This document shows, one piece after another, positions 1-11,390 of a DNA stretch of 64,000 nt (positions are counted from its first letter, which is position 1; every line of letters begins with the position of its first letter). This stretch comes from Semisulcospira habei (Eukaryota > Mollusca > Gastropoda > Semisulcospiridae): the NCBI GenBank assembly GCA_036245525.1, contig BTPG01000004.1, positions 230,907,752-230,971,751 of the forward strand, written 5' to 3'. The notes beneath the pieces are model-generated. The model searched no databases. It saw only the letters and a list, made by a program, of their open reading frames with translations, and was not told the origin of the DNA. The translations under genes were made by a program, and so were the position numbers.

Positions 1-499
1 TGTCCGGTTTTTAAGGAGCTGTGCTAACCGAGGTCTTACCATGTTGGATTAATTGGTACTTAAAAATGCTCATTAGTTTTAGGTCCTTTGGGTCTCAAGT
101 GTTTGCCATGCTTGGAAACCCATGTTGGGGGAGAAGAGGATCCTGGTGGCTGAAACACTCCACTTTGGCCTGACTTCTACTTAAACGGGAGGCTAGGAGT
201 ACCGTCCTAGTAATTCGGCTCTTGTCACGTTGAGCCCTATCCCGCTGTTGACATGCGGGTTGATATATATGGAGCATCACGCTATAGCCTCTGCTGCTGA
301 TTAGGTGCTTTATGCCAGTATTCCCCTGCATGCAACAAGAGGGCGGTGGTTCAGACTGTACAATCGGGCTTAACCTCCCTCCCCCCTGAGCATATCTTTC
401 AAGCAGTCTTCATTGTGCGTCGGCTGGAGACCCGCCGCACAGATGCACATTCTCTCGTTAGGCTCGGTGGTGGGTGGGGAACCATGGAAGATGAATATT
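1..499 (+). mobile_element. LINE 5'UTR/ORF1 start, copy A (left part)
   Basis: This stretch matches 5350-6020 and 60770-61735 in the same order, so it is an interspersed repeat. The ATG at 484 opens the gag-like ORF1 that resumes at 2418. The two parts are separated by an RTE insertion at 513-2404. I read it as the 5' leader of a non-LTR retrotransposon because the frame it leads into encodes zinc-knuckle ORF1 protein. The element probably starts before the window. Confidence 0.65.
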
Positions 500-512
500 T
501 CTACATATGGAA

Positions 513-2404
513 CTTACTTACTTACTTACGCCTGTCACCCCTACCCGGGTATAGGCCGTCGACGAGAGAACTCCAGCAACTCCTGTCCTGTGCTTCTCCT
601 TCGATTCTACTCCAGGTGGTTCCCAGTCTCTTGATGTCTGCTTGGAGGTCTCGACGCCAGGAGTTTCTCGGCCTACCTCTTTTCCTCTTTCCCTGGGGGT
701 TCCATGACAATGCCTGCCTAGTGATACTGGAAGCTGGCTTTCTCAGACTGTGACAGATCCATCCCCATCTTCTTCGCCCAATTTCATTCTCTGCTGTTAT
801 CTGCTCTGTTCTCTCCCAGAGTCTGACGTTGCTGATCTTCTCTGGCCAGTGGATTTTCAAAATTCTTCTAAGGCAACTGTTCATAAAGGTCTGTACTCTG
901 TTGACTGTGGTTTTTGTCAATCTCCAAGTCTCTGCTCCATATAGGAGAACTGCTTTTACATTGGAGTTGAAAATCCGGACTTTGGTGTGTTGTGACAGCT
1001 CTCTGGAACTCCACACTTTTTTCAACTGGAGAAAGGCTGCTCTGGCTTTACCGATTCGTGCTCTGACATCTGCGTCAGTGCCGCCTTTTTTGTCTATGAT
1101 GCTCCCAAGATAGGTGAAGGACTCCACCTCCTCCAACGGGGTGCCAGCAAGCAAGACTGGTTCTTCCCTGGTTGCGTTCAGCCTCATTGTCTTTGTTTTC
1201 TGTTTGTGAATGGTGAGGCCCACTTGGGACGAGATGTCAGCAAGCCTCGTGGTCTTGTCCTGCATTTGTTGATGAGTGTGGGACAGTAATGCCAAGTCGT
1301 CTGCAAAATCGAGGTCGTCAAGCTATGTCCACAGTGTCCACTGTATTCCACTTCGTCTGTGCTCTGTGGTCATCTTCATGACCCAGTCTATGGCCAGTAT
1401 GAAGAGGAACGGAGACAGCAGACACCCCTGCCTGACACCAGTTCTGACCTGGAGCTCCCTGGTGAACTGCTCTCCGTTGATCACGCGGACATGTCATGCC
1501 ATCGTAGCTGCTCTTGATCAGGCGGACGAGCTTTGTGGGTACACCGTAGTGTCGTAGGAGTTTCCACAGAGTCTCTCGGTCCACACTGTCAAATGCTTTC
1601 TCATAATCCACAAAGTTGACGTACAGCGGGGAGCTCCACTCCAGAGACTGTTCCACGATGATGCGGAGAGTGGCGAGCTGGTCTGTGCATGATCGGTTCT
1701 TCCTGAATCCTGCTTGCTGGTCTCTCAGCTGGGGGTCAACGGAGCTCTTCATTCTCTCCAGGATGATCCTGTTGAAGACCTTTCCTGGTACTGACATCAA
1801 GGTGATTCCTCTGTAGTTGGAACACTTGCTGAGGTCGCCTTTCTTGGGAAGCTTGATTAGGTACCCCTCCTTCCAGTCAGTCGGCATCACCTCCTCTTCC
1901 CAGATCTTTCCAAACAGTGGGTACAGCATCTCCACTGTTGTCTCTAGGTCTGCTTTCAGAGACTCCGCTGGGATGCCATCTGGGCCTGCTGCTTTGCCGT
2001 TCTTCAAAAATGCCACTGCTCTTCTGATCTCTTCCCGGCTGGGTCTGTCACAGCTGATGGGTAGGTCGGTCTCTGCCGGCTGGATGTCTGGGGGGTCGGG
2101 TGGGCTAGGTCTGTTCAGTAACTCTTCAAAATACTCAGCCCATCTGTCGAGTTGGTCTGCTCTGTCTGCAATAGGCTTGCCTCATCGGCGTTTTTGTAGC
2201 TATTTTCTTTTTTGCAGGGTGGGGAAGCTACCCCCACGCCCAACCCCCTTACTAGGAGGACCAGGGGTTTTCTGTTGGGGTCACCTTCCCTTAGACCATG
2301 TTGGTTCACGGCACCTTATTTCATTCGGTGCACCCCTCTCACGAGGGACCCCCTATCCACCACCCAGGGGACGCGCCTCAACGCCATATGGTCCCAGCGC
2401 GAGG
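513..2404 (-). mobile_element. RTE-like LINE, 5'-truncated, with 13-bp target duplication
   Basis: The insertion is bounded by the identical 13-bp direct repeat tctacatatggaa at 500-512 and 2405-2417. Its 3' end, on the minus strand, is a short run of TAAG units, as is usual for RTE-type LINEs. It sits inside ORF1 of an older LINE, and copy C at 61735 shows the uninterrupted version. The 5' 200 bases (2210-2404) do not continue the reverse-transcriptase frame. They may be leader sequence joined by an internal deletion. Confidence 0.85.
522..2190 (-). pseudogene. RTE-like reverse transcriptase, frameshifted
   Basis: This decayed frame would encode the reverse transcriptase of the 513-2404 LINE, which copies its own RNA at a nicked target. 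Reading 5' to 3' on the minus strand, the fingers (FLKNGKAAGPDGIPAE) come first, then the palm (LPKKGDLSKCSNYRGI, QAGFRKNRSCTDQL, YVNFVDYEKAFDSVD), down to about 1500. There the frame shifts. It then resumes with the catalytic FADD box near 1296-1312 and a thumb/C-terminal region (YLGSIIDKKGG, VLLYGAETW, GKRKRGRPRNSWRRDL) ending at 522. No endonuclease domain remains. At least one frameshift plus a local stop near 1318 makes it non-functional. A second, shorter copy of its 3' end lies at 35153-35550. Clade assignment to RTE is from general family knowledge. Confidence 0.85.
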
Positions 2405-2417
2405 TCTACATATGGAA

Positions 2418-3239
2418 ACCACCCAAAAAAAACAAAGAACTGGCACAAAAGCGGCACATATAGCCACCGACATAGCACTTGATAGTGACTCTGTGAGGAA
2501 GCGACACCTCGGGCTTCAGCCTTCTGGCCTTGCTTCCTCATTGTACATAGCAAAGTGAAAGAGAAGCCTGTTTGCAAGCTGTATACTTTCCTGGTGGGGG
2601 AGACCCTCAGGAGCCGTGTTGGCAGGCCTGAGGCCCAGCTCCTCAGGTCTGGTGACTTGCTGGTAGAATGCTGCACCCGGGCACACGCCAACGGGATACT
2701 GAGGCTCCCTTCCATCAGAGACACTCCAGTGGAGGTGACACCCCACAAAACTCTTCTGGAGGTGTGATAAAAGATCAAGCTTTGGCAGAACTGTCAGAAG
2801 ATGTGCGGAATCTTATGTCGCAGGGGGTGACTTACGTCAGGCGCTTTGCTTCCAAGCCAGGTGGTAGGGAGATCTGTCTCCCTACCATCATCCTGACGTT
2901 TGGCACCCCCACCTCTCCTACTACTATCTGGGGAGGTAATTACTCCTTGAAAGTGAAGACGTACGTCCGTCTCCCCCTCCGGTGCTCAAAATTCCCAAAG
3001 TATGGCCATGGGCAGAAGACATGCCACCAGGCAGAGGCTTCATGCGCCCGTTGCACTAAGCTCAGACACTCTGTTGAGTCCTGCACAGCCACCCCCCCTC
3101 CCCCCCCCCCCATGTGTGAATTGCCAGGGGGCACATATGGCTTCGGATAAGAAATGCCCTTGTTGGATATCCGAGTGCAAGATTCAGCAGGTGCGTGTGG
3201 AGAAGGGGCTGTCTTCCTTCTGGAATCATTGCGACTAAA
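2418..3239 (+). pseudogene. LINE ORF1 (gag-like, zinc-knuckle) fragment, copy A
   Basis: This is the remainder of the ORF1 opened at 484. Translation in shifting frames gives KEKPVCKLYTFLVGETLRS, then LLRSGDLLVECCTRAHANGI, VRRFASKPGG and a zinc-knuckle region ending in KYGHGQKTC and NCQGAHMASDKKCPCW. ORF1 proteins of this kind bind the LINE RNA. One knuckle cysteine is replaced by phenylalanine here (CSKFPKYGHGQKTC). Copy C at 61790-62550 keeps that cysteine. Several frameshifts are present. The LINE sequence stops where ZNF upstream sequence begins near 3225-3240, so no ORF2 follows. Confidence 0.75.
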
Positions 3240-4543
3240 ACTGCAACCAACACAGAAAGGATAATTTAAGCAAGTCAGCATATTGCCATGTAGGTCAGTG
3301 TCAGTTAGTGTTTCTTCTGCAGTCCCAGGGCTTTCTGGTGGCCCCAGGCATCACAACATCAAGACATAGCACTCACATACTGTGATTCAGTAAAAAATTC
3401 ATTCATGAGCACACAGATTTAGGGGGTTGGGGGTTGTGAAATAGTCTTTTACTAATATCCATCTACCGCTAGCAACATTATTTAGAAAAACATAAGGAGA
3501 AAAACCTCTCCGAACCTCTGACATTCACACACAGTGATGAGAGCAGTAGTAAAGCATCCAGTCATTCTGGAACGCAGAGGCCGGCGACGCATGTGGGAAT
3601 GTTTACACTTCTATGATTCAGTTTTGAAAGGTCCTGTGATGATGCAAACCTCACCTCACCACACCCCTCTCCCCTGTAATCTTGTGGGTGTACATGTGCA
3701 GCTTTGCGGTCAGTACTGATGCAATATCCTGGTTGTGTTTATAGACTTTAAAGTGTGGACTGGCATGGATGGATGTTTTCGTTGCTCTGACAGTGCTGAT
3801 GAGAGGCAATTTGAAGTCCTAGTGCCGGGAAAGCCTGCTGTAATAGAATGATAAAAGAGATTTATCCCCGGCAGTCTGTGCTGAGGCCCCCTCCCCATCC
3901 ATCTACAGAAGGATTGCCAGGCTGTCGGAACATCTACAGCAGAATGCGTCCCATTACTAGAGTGACAGATTTGCAGGGGATGTTTGCTGGAGACACTAGA
4001 GCTGGACAGCCCACAACAACTTCAGGTGGCGGGGATGATTTGCCTGCAATGTGCTGTGTATAGTAGTTGATGAAGGCATATTGTCCCCAGTCACCTTTGT
4101 ACTGTAGTAACACAGCTCTAAGTTGGTATAAGAGATTCATACAATGTATGCAGTATCAGCATCTTCTGTTATAAACATGTGTTGAAATGTGCACATCTTT
4201 GCAACAGAATCTTTAAGTTAAACTGTTTAAACATATTGAAAACTGTTTACAACAGACGATTCTGATATTGTGTGTATTATGTTCCATCATTGAACTGTGC
4301 AACTACAGTACAAAGGCGTTTGGGGACTAAAGTTAAAGAGAATTAGATCCAGTTGCGCTCGCCATTTTGTACTGGAGGGTTCATAGGAAGCAATGTGGCA
4401 TAAAGCTGTAACGTTTATATACATGATGTATTGCACTGTAGATCCCATTAATGTTCATTCCTGTATAGTGTACCTGTGTGGTGTTTTATGTTGATCACAG
4501 CTTGAACTGACTGAAGGCTTCTGGGCACTACTATGTACATAAG
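3240..4543 (+). promoter_or_regulatory. Duplicated upstream region of ZNF-1
   Basis: No coding sequence is seen. The stretch is closely matched at 62551-63849 (same strand) and, with more divergence, in inverted form at 51386-52855. In all three places it ends at an MESHD-type first exon, so it probably holds the promoter and 5'UTR. A GCCATTTT box (YY1-like) at 4361-4368 is conserved at 63673-63680. No clear TATA box was found, and the transcription start is unknown. Confidence 0.55.
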
Positions 4544-4634
4544 ATGGAGTCACACGACCTGCTGGTGACAGCAGACGTGAAGATAGAGATTGATGTGGCA
4601 GAGGAAGATGAGTCTTGTATGAAGCAAGAATATG
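4544..4634 (+). CDS. ZNF-1 exon 1 (acidic N-terminus)
   Basis: This is a predicted first coding exon of 30 codons plus one base, beginning MESHDLLVTADVKIEIDVAE and ending ...MKQEY. The donor is G|GTATGG at 4634/4635. The phase-1 end matches the AA that follows the acceptor at 14031, and the join gives an uninterrupted acidic run (EEEEAE) in the finger-exon frame. The same exon recurs at 63850-63940 (+) and 51289-51385 (-) with few changes. That conservation supports it being a real exon and not chance. It carries a VKIE sequence that fits the psi-K-x-E sumoylation consensus. Role beyond being the N-terminus of a zinc-finger protein is unknown. Confidence 0.75.
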
Positions 4635-5349
4635 GTATGGTATTGGTATACTCTTCCCCCACCCCCACCCACCCCCCCCCCCCCAAAAAAAAAAAAAGAA
4701 AGAAAAAAAAAGCTTCAGTTTTATGCAGTATTTTTTTGTTTTTGCCTTTTAGCATGTGCATGGTTTTTTTCCTCTCAGTCTTTTCAAGTCTCATCTATTC
4801 ATAGAAGAGAATTTTAGGAAAGGTCAGAGTGGAGCAGATTCAAGAGAATGCCCATCATGACGAAATAGACGGGTCGGTCTGAAAATCTGGCCACCAAAGT
4901 AACCAGATGAAAATTACTTTTGGCGGCAAACGTCATGTGTATGTACGTAAACATGAGAATCTCCGATATTTGTGAGGGAAGTGCTTTGTTCAAGGGTTGC
5001 ACAGAAGAGCCTCCGAGCATGTTAAAACTGAAGGGATAAAAGACCATTTATAGAAAGTTGGTTGTCTCACATTAGATTTAGAGTCTGTAATTTTTGGTCA
5101 TATTTAATTTAATTATGGATATAGCTAGATTGGAGAAGGACATTGGATGAGTTCATTATCCCCAGCAGGGGAAGAGGGGTTGGGAAGAGATGGGGTGGTT
5201 TAGTGTATAATCGTGCGTGTCTGAGAGATAGGGTGTGCTGTTGTGCATTCGCATTGAGTCCAGTGTTTTCCTGGAGAACAGCGCCATACAAGAACTATGT
5301 ATTATTATTATCAGTAGATTAAAAAATGATCATAAGTCATGTTTTCCCA
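4635..5349. other. ZNF-1 intron start, no gene seen
   Basis: A pyrimidine-rich run of C followed by an A/G run lies at about 4660-4710. The rest is unremarkable AT-rich sequence, and open frames here are short and compositional. Copy C (63941-64000) shows the same intron start with a shorter C/A tract. Confidence 0.5.
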
Positions 5350-6025
5350 GATACAGAGGGCCCACTACGGCTCCAGTCTCCATGTGGTGTGTGTGGGTAG
5401 TCTCCTCAGTCATTGACCGAGTGGGCTAGCGAACGGGTGCTATCTTTGTCCAGGATTAAGACGTGATGTCAGCAGATATGTTGTCTTTTTCACTGGTCCG
5501 ATTTTTAAGGAGCTGTGCTAACCCCGGTCTTACTATGTTGGATTGATCCTTAAAAATAATGAGTAGTTTTGGTCCTTTGTATCCCACGTGTTTGCCGTGC
5601 TTGGAGACCCGTGTTGGGGGAGAACAGAATCTTGGTGGCTCAGGTTCCCTGTGGGTTCTGGCTCACCGGTGCCAACATTTCACTTTGACCTTGGCTTCTA
5701 CTTAAACGGGAGGCTAGGAGTACCGGCCTAGTCAATCAGCTCTTGTCACATCAAGCCCTATCCCACTGTTGATATGCGGGTTGATATACGTAGCACCATG
5801 CTGTAGCCTCTGTTGCTGATTAGGTGCTTTACACCAGTATTCTCCTGCATTCAACAGCGTGATCGAACTTTAGAAGTACAGTACAGACGGTACAATCGGG
5901 CACAACACCCCGAGTGTCTCTATCAGGCAGTCTCCATCGTGCATCGGCTGGAGACCCACCAACAGAGGCACGTTCCCTTGTTGGGCTCGGTGGTGGGCGG
6001 GGACCACTGGAAAATGAATATCTGT
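5350..6025 (+). mobile_element. LINE 5'UTR fragment, copy B
   Basis: This is a diverged copy of the leader seen at 1-499 and 60620-61735. It covers the CACTACGG start, the ACTTAAACGGGAGGCTAGGAG block and the end just before the ORF1 ATG region. It has no RTE or MITE insertion, so it serves as an empty-site reference: gctgattaggtgc at about 5815 equals the uninterrupted form of 61301-61540. It breaks off at a MITE (6041). Confidence 0.7.
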
Positions 6026-6040
6026 ATTACTGTAATAATG

Positions 6041-6301
6041 ACAAGAACCCTGCGTGTGTACATCTAGTGTGATTGTATCATACTACGACTACCACGTAAC
6101 ATTTGGCATCTTTTCAATTCTCAGGAATGTCTCCACTTCCAATGTCGCCATTTCTGTGTTTCATTGCTGGCTGTTGTCTCCGGCTACCCTTTCCACTGAG
6201 CCAACTGATGGCACATCCCGTCGGATGTGCCAAATGTTACGTGGTAGTCATAGTCGTAGTATGATGTAATCACACCGGACACACGCACGTAGGGTTCTTG
6301 T
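6041..6301. mobile_element. MITE with ~75-bp terminal inverted repeats
   Basis: The left arm starts acaagaaccctgcgtgtgt and the right arm ends with its complement, acgcacgtagggttcttgt. The arms pair over about 75 bases with a ~110-base centre. No coding sequence is present. Superfamily is not recognised and the flanks give no convincing target duplication. Confidence 0.75.
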
Positions 6302-6512
6302 AAAGAAACTTCACTCAGCTTCAACTCATCACACGTGGCACAAGGTTGTAGACCACACTGGAGTAACGGTTACAACAATATTTTATTGCAGCAATGCAAC
6401 CTACGCACAAAAAATGCATCCACTCACTGATACACTGTCTCCTCCTTTTGACACACTACGTCTCTCATACAGTGTACACACATATTTCCTAACACACTCT
6501 TTTATACTGTTC
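6302..6512. other. Unassigned spacer
   Basis: I saw no coding sequence, hairpin or match to the other repeats in this window. Confidence 0.4.
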
Positions 6513-6890
6513 CCCCACCCGGGTCTGCCCTGGGGGACTTGGGTGAGGTTAACTACTTTTTAGTTCCCAGGGTCACCCTGGTCAGCCCCTTAGGGTGGGT
6601 TTCCCTTCTACTCTGGGGCATGTGTTTCTGTCTACCCTTGGTCCATTCACCTGTATTTGCCTTTTTCCCTACTGTCTGCGCTTCCTGTAGCTCTTGATAT
6701 TGGATGTGTGTTGCTAAATGGTCTTAGCTTTATTTAGGCCCCATGTCATAGGTTTATTTAACGTATTGGACCGGCTGGCGACATACATTCAATATTCTGT
6801 TTAGTTTTTTTTCACAAGCAGTGCAGGCACATCCTGAGAAAGTCTTGTTGCTGTCGTGACGTTAAGCGATGTACAATCAATCGATCAATC
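6513..6890 (+). mobile_element. SINE-like ~390-bp repeat, copy 1
   Basis: It starts cccacccgggtctgccctgg and ends with gggacgttaagcaatgtaca followed by an ATCA tail. It is one of eight copies in this window. No target duplication was found here. No tRNA A/B boxes are visible, so it is not a tRNA-type SINE. It may be a non-autonomous retroelement that borrows a LINE 3' end. Confidence 0.8.
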
Positions 6891-7796
6891 TTCACTGGCT
6901 CCCCATCCCCCAACGCATCCAATACACAAGATTCTGTCTCTCTGCTACAAATCCCTGAACAACTACGCTGCTGCCTATCTCTCCAACTTACTTCACCCCT
7001 ACACTCCTCCCCGCTCCCTCCGCTCTGCCTCCGACCCTCTCCGCCTCCTCATCCCCCGCACCAAACTCAGCACTTTCGGCCTCCACTCCTTCTCAGTATA
7101 CGACCCCACCCGGGTCTGCCCTGGGGGACTTGGGTGGGGTTAGGTATTTTTTAGTTCCCAGGGTCACCCTGGTCAGCCCCACAGGGTGGGGTTTTCTCTC
7201 TATTCTGGGGCATGTGTTTCTGTCTACCCGAGGTCCATTCACCTGTATTTGCCTTTTTTAAACTCTCTCTACTGTCTGCACTGCCTGTAGCTCTTGATAT
7301 TGGATGTGTGTTGCTAAATGGTCTTAGCTTTATTTAGGCCCCATGTGTTAGGTTTATTTAATGTGTTTGACCGGCTGGCGACATACATTCAATGTTCTGT
7401 TTAGTTGGTTGTTTTTTTTCACAAGCAGTGCAGGCACGTCCTGAGAAAGCCTTGTTGCTGTCGGGACGTTAAGCAATGTACAATCAATCAATCAAACCTT
7501 CTCAGTATACGGTCCATCTACCTGGAACACTCTCCCACTCTCTCCGTCAGAAACACTCGCTCTCCTCCTTCCAGTCCGCCCTCAAAACTCACCTCTTTCA
7601 ACAGTTCTAGCACTATATGACCACACTACCCACCCCAAGCTGACCGTAGTAATGTATTTTCACTATTTGTGTTACGTTAGTCATTGTCTAAAGCGTGCGC
7701 ATGCGTGTGCGAGTTGTGCGTGCGCGCTTAGTTATAATTATTATAAGATAAGCGCATTATAAATACCGTAATTATTATTATTTATTATGATACTGT
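6891..7796 (+). pseudogene. CR1/L2-like LINE 3' end (ORF2 C-terminus)
   Basis: The frame reads HPPTHPIHKILSLCYKSLNN, then RSLRSASDPLRLLIPRTKLS and, after an inserted repeat, LTSFNSSSTI and a stop. This is the post-RT C-terminal region of a LINE. A 3'UTR with GC-rich GTGCGC runs and an ATT-type tail follows to about 7796. It is split by the SINE-like copy at 7103-7496. The same 3' end occurs inverted at 50475-50813 and 60881-61246. Clade is a guess from the C-terminal style. Confidence 0.7.
7103..7496 (+). mobile_element. SINE-like ~390-bp repeat, copy 2, with TSD
   Basis: It is inserted in the LINE fragment and flanked by the 15-bp duplication ccttctcagtatacg at 7088-7102 and 7497-7511. The exact duplication fixes the repeat's ends: the CCCACCCGGG side is 5' and the ATCA repeat is the 3' tail. 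Confidence 0.9.
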
Positions 7797-8589
7797 TACA
7801 GATTTCCAAAACAATCCAGCAAATTCGCACAACACGACCAATCAGAAAAGAAAACGTAACCAAAACATTAATATTCATGAAAAAGAATACTCTAAAATAA
7901 CTACAAATTTCCACTACCGTCTAGGCGCCTTCGATACAGTGTTGCAAAATGTTTCCAACAACTTTGACATCATATACGAGGTCACTAGAATAATCGCACC
8001 GTTTCGAGAACGTTCAAGGTCAAACCAGGTCGGACTTTAGCAACAATGTAACGAAAGAAAGTCATTTTAGCACATAAATCGATCGCAATTCTCCAAGGAA
8101 AAGAAAATGAATCCTACTAAAAAGGTACATAATTATTATCCAAGATAACTCAAATATCGGATCTTTCCTATGATTAACACACTCATGCTCTAAAAAAACA
8201 CAACCACAAGCGTAACAGTGTTTACACAAGGTCTTCAAAGATCACAAGTTATTTCACAAGACGAACCAATCTAAGCTGTAGGGGAAAGAAAACTACACAT
8301 TCCAGTTTCCACCCTCTCCCAACAACGCAAGCAACAGCAAAACAATGCCAGAATAATCTGTCATCGAGAAACAAAAACCAAAAAATGTGGCAGTTAAGTC
8401 CTATCTCTTCAAGAGACTTCCTTACCTGAAGACTTCCGACCTTGTGTCTTTTGATGGTTTTAACGCTATCCATAAAGGCTCTGATTCGGGGAGGCGCTCT
8501 TCTCATTAGTTGCCAAATTTTATGAAGCCCCGTTAGCGTCAACATCTGTCTTCAGGCTGTCGCAGCGCTGGTTACTTTAGAGAAGACCA
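7797..8589. other. Unassigned AT-rich region
   Basis: No recognisable gene or repeat was found. A 98-codon open frame on the minus strand (8249-8545) has no family likeness and no repeat match. It is most likely chance. Confidence 0.4.
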
Positions 8590-9475
8590 TAATCATATGC
8601 AGTGTTTACCTGCCACCATCCCTGCGAGTCTGTAGTAATGATATTTTTAACTTAGTAGATCAGCTGCCCCCTCCCTTTATTCTCATGGGGGATTTCAACG
8701 GTCTCGCTCACCTGTGGGGTAGTGACCACTGCGATAGCAGAGGTCAGATGTTAGAAGGCGTTTTTTCTTAACTTAAATGTCTTTAACGATGGCTCGCCTA
8801 CCTACTCTAACCCAGGTTCAAAAACCTCACTGTATCTGATCCTTCTCTCATGCTGGACTTTGACTGGAAGGTTCAAGATGACCTGTGTGGTAGTGACCAC
8901 TTCCCAGTAGTCCGGTCTACGGTCAGCTGTGAGGAGGATCCACCAGGGGGGTGCTGCAATTGAAGAAAGCTAACTGGCCTCTGTTTGCCTCTCTCTGTCG
9001 GTCTCGTATTATAGAGGAGGTGTTTATGTCAGCTGAAGAACCTGTTTCTTGTTTTACTTCTATTTTTATCAGTCCTTCGGAAGCTGAGAGTACCATGATT
9101 CAACGAAGAGTGCCGCAAGGCCCAAAAGACACGCAAATCTGCTCAGTGACGTGCTTTTTGTAATCTGTTGCAAGGAAATATTTTAATCTTTAAAAGGCAG
9201 AGGGCGAAAGCCCGTTACATTTTAATTTTACATTTTAAATGTGAATGCCATGTTTCTTGGATACGTTTTGTCTCATCTTTATCTTCGAGGACTTTCGAGA
9301 TGGTGCCAGTTTGGTCACAGCTAAAAAGGCCAATTTGCTTTCCTCCACCATTGCCCATAATTCTTCAACAGAGCATTATTCACCATTCTTCCAAAGTGAG
9401 ATGGAGAAGCAAGAGTCTTGTATTTGTGATTTTAAATTGGATAACTCGGAACACTATAATACCACTTTTACATTA

Positions 9476-9659
9476 CTCAAACCAAGGGGAATCACAGCGC
9501 TGGACAGACAACAGTTAGATCCCCTGCCCCCGCCTATCAGGCACCCAATCAGGCGGGGGCAGGGGATCTAACTGTTGTCTGTCCAGCGCTGTGATTCCCC
9601 TTGGTTTGAGTACTGACAATTCTGCCAGCGCTAGCCTCACCTATCTGGTTTGTGAGTAT
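9476..9659. mobile_element. Palindromic MITE (family B) inside LINE ORF2
   Basis: Arms of about 62 bases (caaaccaaggggaatcac...) pair almost perfectly around a tiny loop at about 9543-9548. The insertion is flanked by a 13-bp direct repeat cacttttacatta at 9463-9475 and 9660-9672. The LINE translation before and after joins there, which supports a true target duplication. The left end lacks about 50 bases found at the right end (cagcgctagcctcacc...). Confidence 0.8.
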
Positions 9660-10706
9660 CACTTTTACATTATCAAAATTGCAGTAAGCTCTGCAGAAAT
9701 GTAATGACTGCTGCTGGACAGTGGACTAGATACTATTCATTATCAGCTCTTAGCACATCTGCCTGAGAAGGCACTCCTTGTACTTCCCAAGGCCTTTAAC
9801 CATATCTGGATAACTGGTCATTTTCCGCCATCTTGGCACCAAGCTGTGGTTGTGCCAATCCCCAAGCCGGGTAAAGATCCTTCCAACCCCGGCAACTACT
9901 GGCCAGATGCTTTGACATCATGTTTATGTAAAACTATGTAACGCCTGGTCAACGCCCACCTGGTGTGGCATCTTGAATCACACTCACAGACCTCCAGTGC
10001 GGTTTCCCGCAGTTCTGTAGTACAACTGACCATCTAGTCCGCTTTGAGTCGTTCGTTCGAATTACTCTTGTCAACAAGTAGCATGTCTATGCAATTTTCT
10101 TCGATCTTGAGAAAGCACATGACACTACTTAGAAATATGGTATAATGGTCTGACGTTGGACATGGGTTTTAAATGGCACCTGTCCATTTTTATTCAGAAA
10201 TTTTTGTCTACCTGGTCGTTTCATGTCCGTGTGGGCTCTACCCTCTGTGATTCCTTTGAACAGGAGATGGGCATCCCACAGGGCAGCATTCTGTCTCCTG
10301 TTTTATTTAGTATTAAAATCAATAACATCGTAAAGGCCGTCAAGAATGATTCTGAATGCTCTTTGTTTGTTGATGACTTTCTGCACATAAAGGTCGAAGA
10401 CTTGAGTCCCTTGAGAGGTGCTTGCAACTGAGCATTTATCGCATCCAGATGTGGGTATCTCTAAAAGGATTCAAATTCTCACCCTCCAAGACAGCATGTG
10501 TGCATTTTACTAACCAGACTAAATTTTTCCCAGAACCTAGCATGAGCATTGCTGGAGTTACAATTAAGGTGGCCGAGGAGGCAAAGTTTCTGGGAGTCAT
10601 CTTTGACAAAAGACTGACCTTCCGCAACCATATTAATTACCTGAGAACCTCTTGTCAGAAGGCCCTCCATGTTCTTCATGTCGTTGGTCGTACTGACTGG
10701 GGTGGA

Positions 10707-11018
10707 ACCCCACCCGGGTCTGCCTTGGGGGACTTGGGTAGGGTTAACTACTTTTTAGTTCTCAGGGTCACCCCACAGGGTGGGTTTTTCCCTCTATTCT
10801 GGGGCATGTGTTTCTATCTACCCTTGGTCCATTCACCTGTATTTGTCTTTTTCATACTCTTCCAACTGTCTACACTGCCTGTAGCTCTTGATATTGGATG
10901 TGTGTTGCTAAATGGTCTTAGCTTTATTTAGGCCCCATGGCGTAGGTTTATTTAACGTATTGGACCGGCTGGTGACATGCATTCAATATTCTGTTGTTTT
11001 TTGTTTTTTTTCACAAGC
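10707..11018 (+). mobile_element. SINE-like ~390-bp repeat, copy 3, 3'-truncated
   Basis: The 5' end is intact and the copy stops at the tttttttcacaagc region, lacking the last ~70 bases. It interrupts the jockey-like thumb region, whose frame continues beyond it. Confidence 0.8.
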
Positions 11019-11390
11019 CGGTCGTGTTACGCTGAATCTTTACCGCCTTCGCTGTACACTGGATCTTGGCAGCCTGCGTTGGAAGATCTACATGTGTGTA
11101 GTGTTCATACCAAATATTGTCCTTCAGTTCCATGCAGAAGCTTTGTAGAATGTCAAACAAAACTAGATGCTGCTTTCGAGACATGTCAAGCACCAATGCT
11201 ACATTTTTGGTTAGAATGTTGCACGCCGAGGCCGGAAGATGTTACAAGCCAAGGCCATTTTAAACATTTAATTTGGCCATTGTCCACTGACCTTGAATGA
11301 AGATGGATGTCTAAAAAGTGGATAATTTCATCCTCAGGACGTTATGAGTTAATAAGATAACAAGGGATCTAGTTACACCTGCAAGTGATT

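Larger units (their letters stand above)
8590..11110 (+). pseudogene. Jockey-like LINE ORF2, decayed and twice interrupted
   Basis: Pieces of one ORF2 appear in order. An APE-type endonuclease (LPPPFILMGDFNGLAHLWGS) lies near 8660-8730. The endonuclease-RT linker (FNEECRKAQKTRKSAQ) lies near 9100. RT motifs VVVPIPKPGKDPSNPGNY (about 9845) and GIPQGSILSPVLFSI, then LFVDDF at about 10360-10377, follow. The thumb (FLGVIFDKRLTF) ends at 10706. The frame resumes after a SINE-like insertion (10707-11018) with LNLYRLRCTLDLGS. A palindromic MITE interrupts it at 9476-9659. Multiple stops and frameshifts make it dead. LFVDDF is a conservative variant of the catalytic FADDF. Confidence 0.75.

Noticed and set aside
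4531..4817. Open frames over the C/A-rich tract after ZNF-1 exon 1
   Set aside because: Poly-proline and poly-lysine come from the homopolymers, and the part before is the exon running past its splice donor.
8249..8545. 98-codon minus-strand frame as a possible gene
   Set aside because: No recognised motif, no repeat elsewhere, no splice context and no coding pattern.
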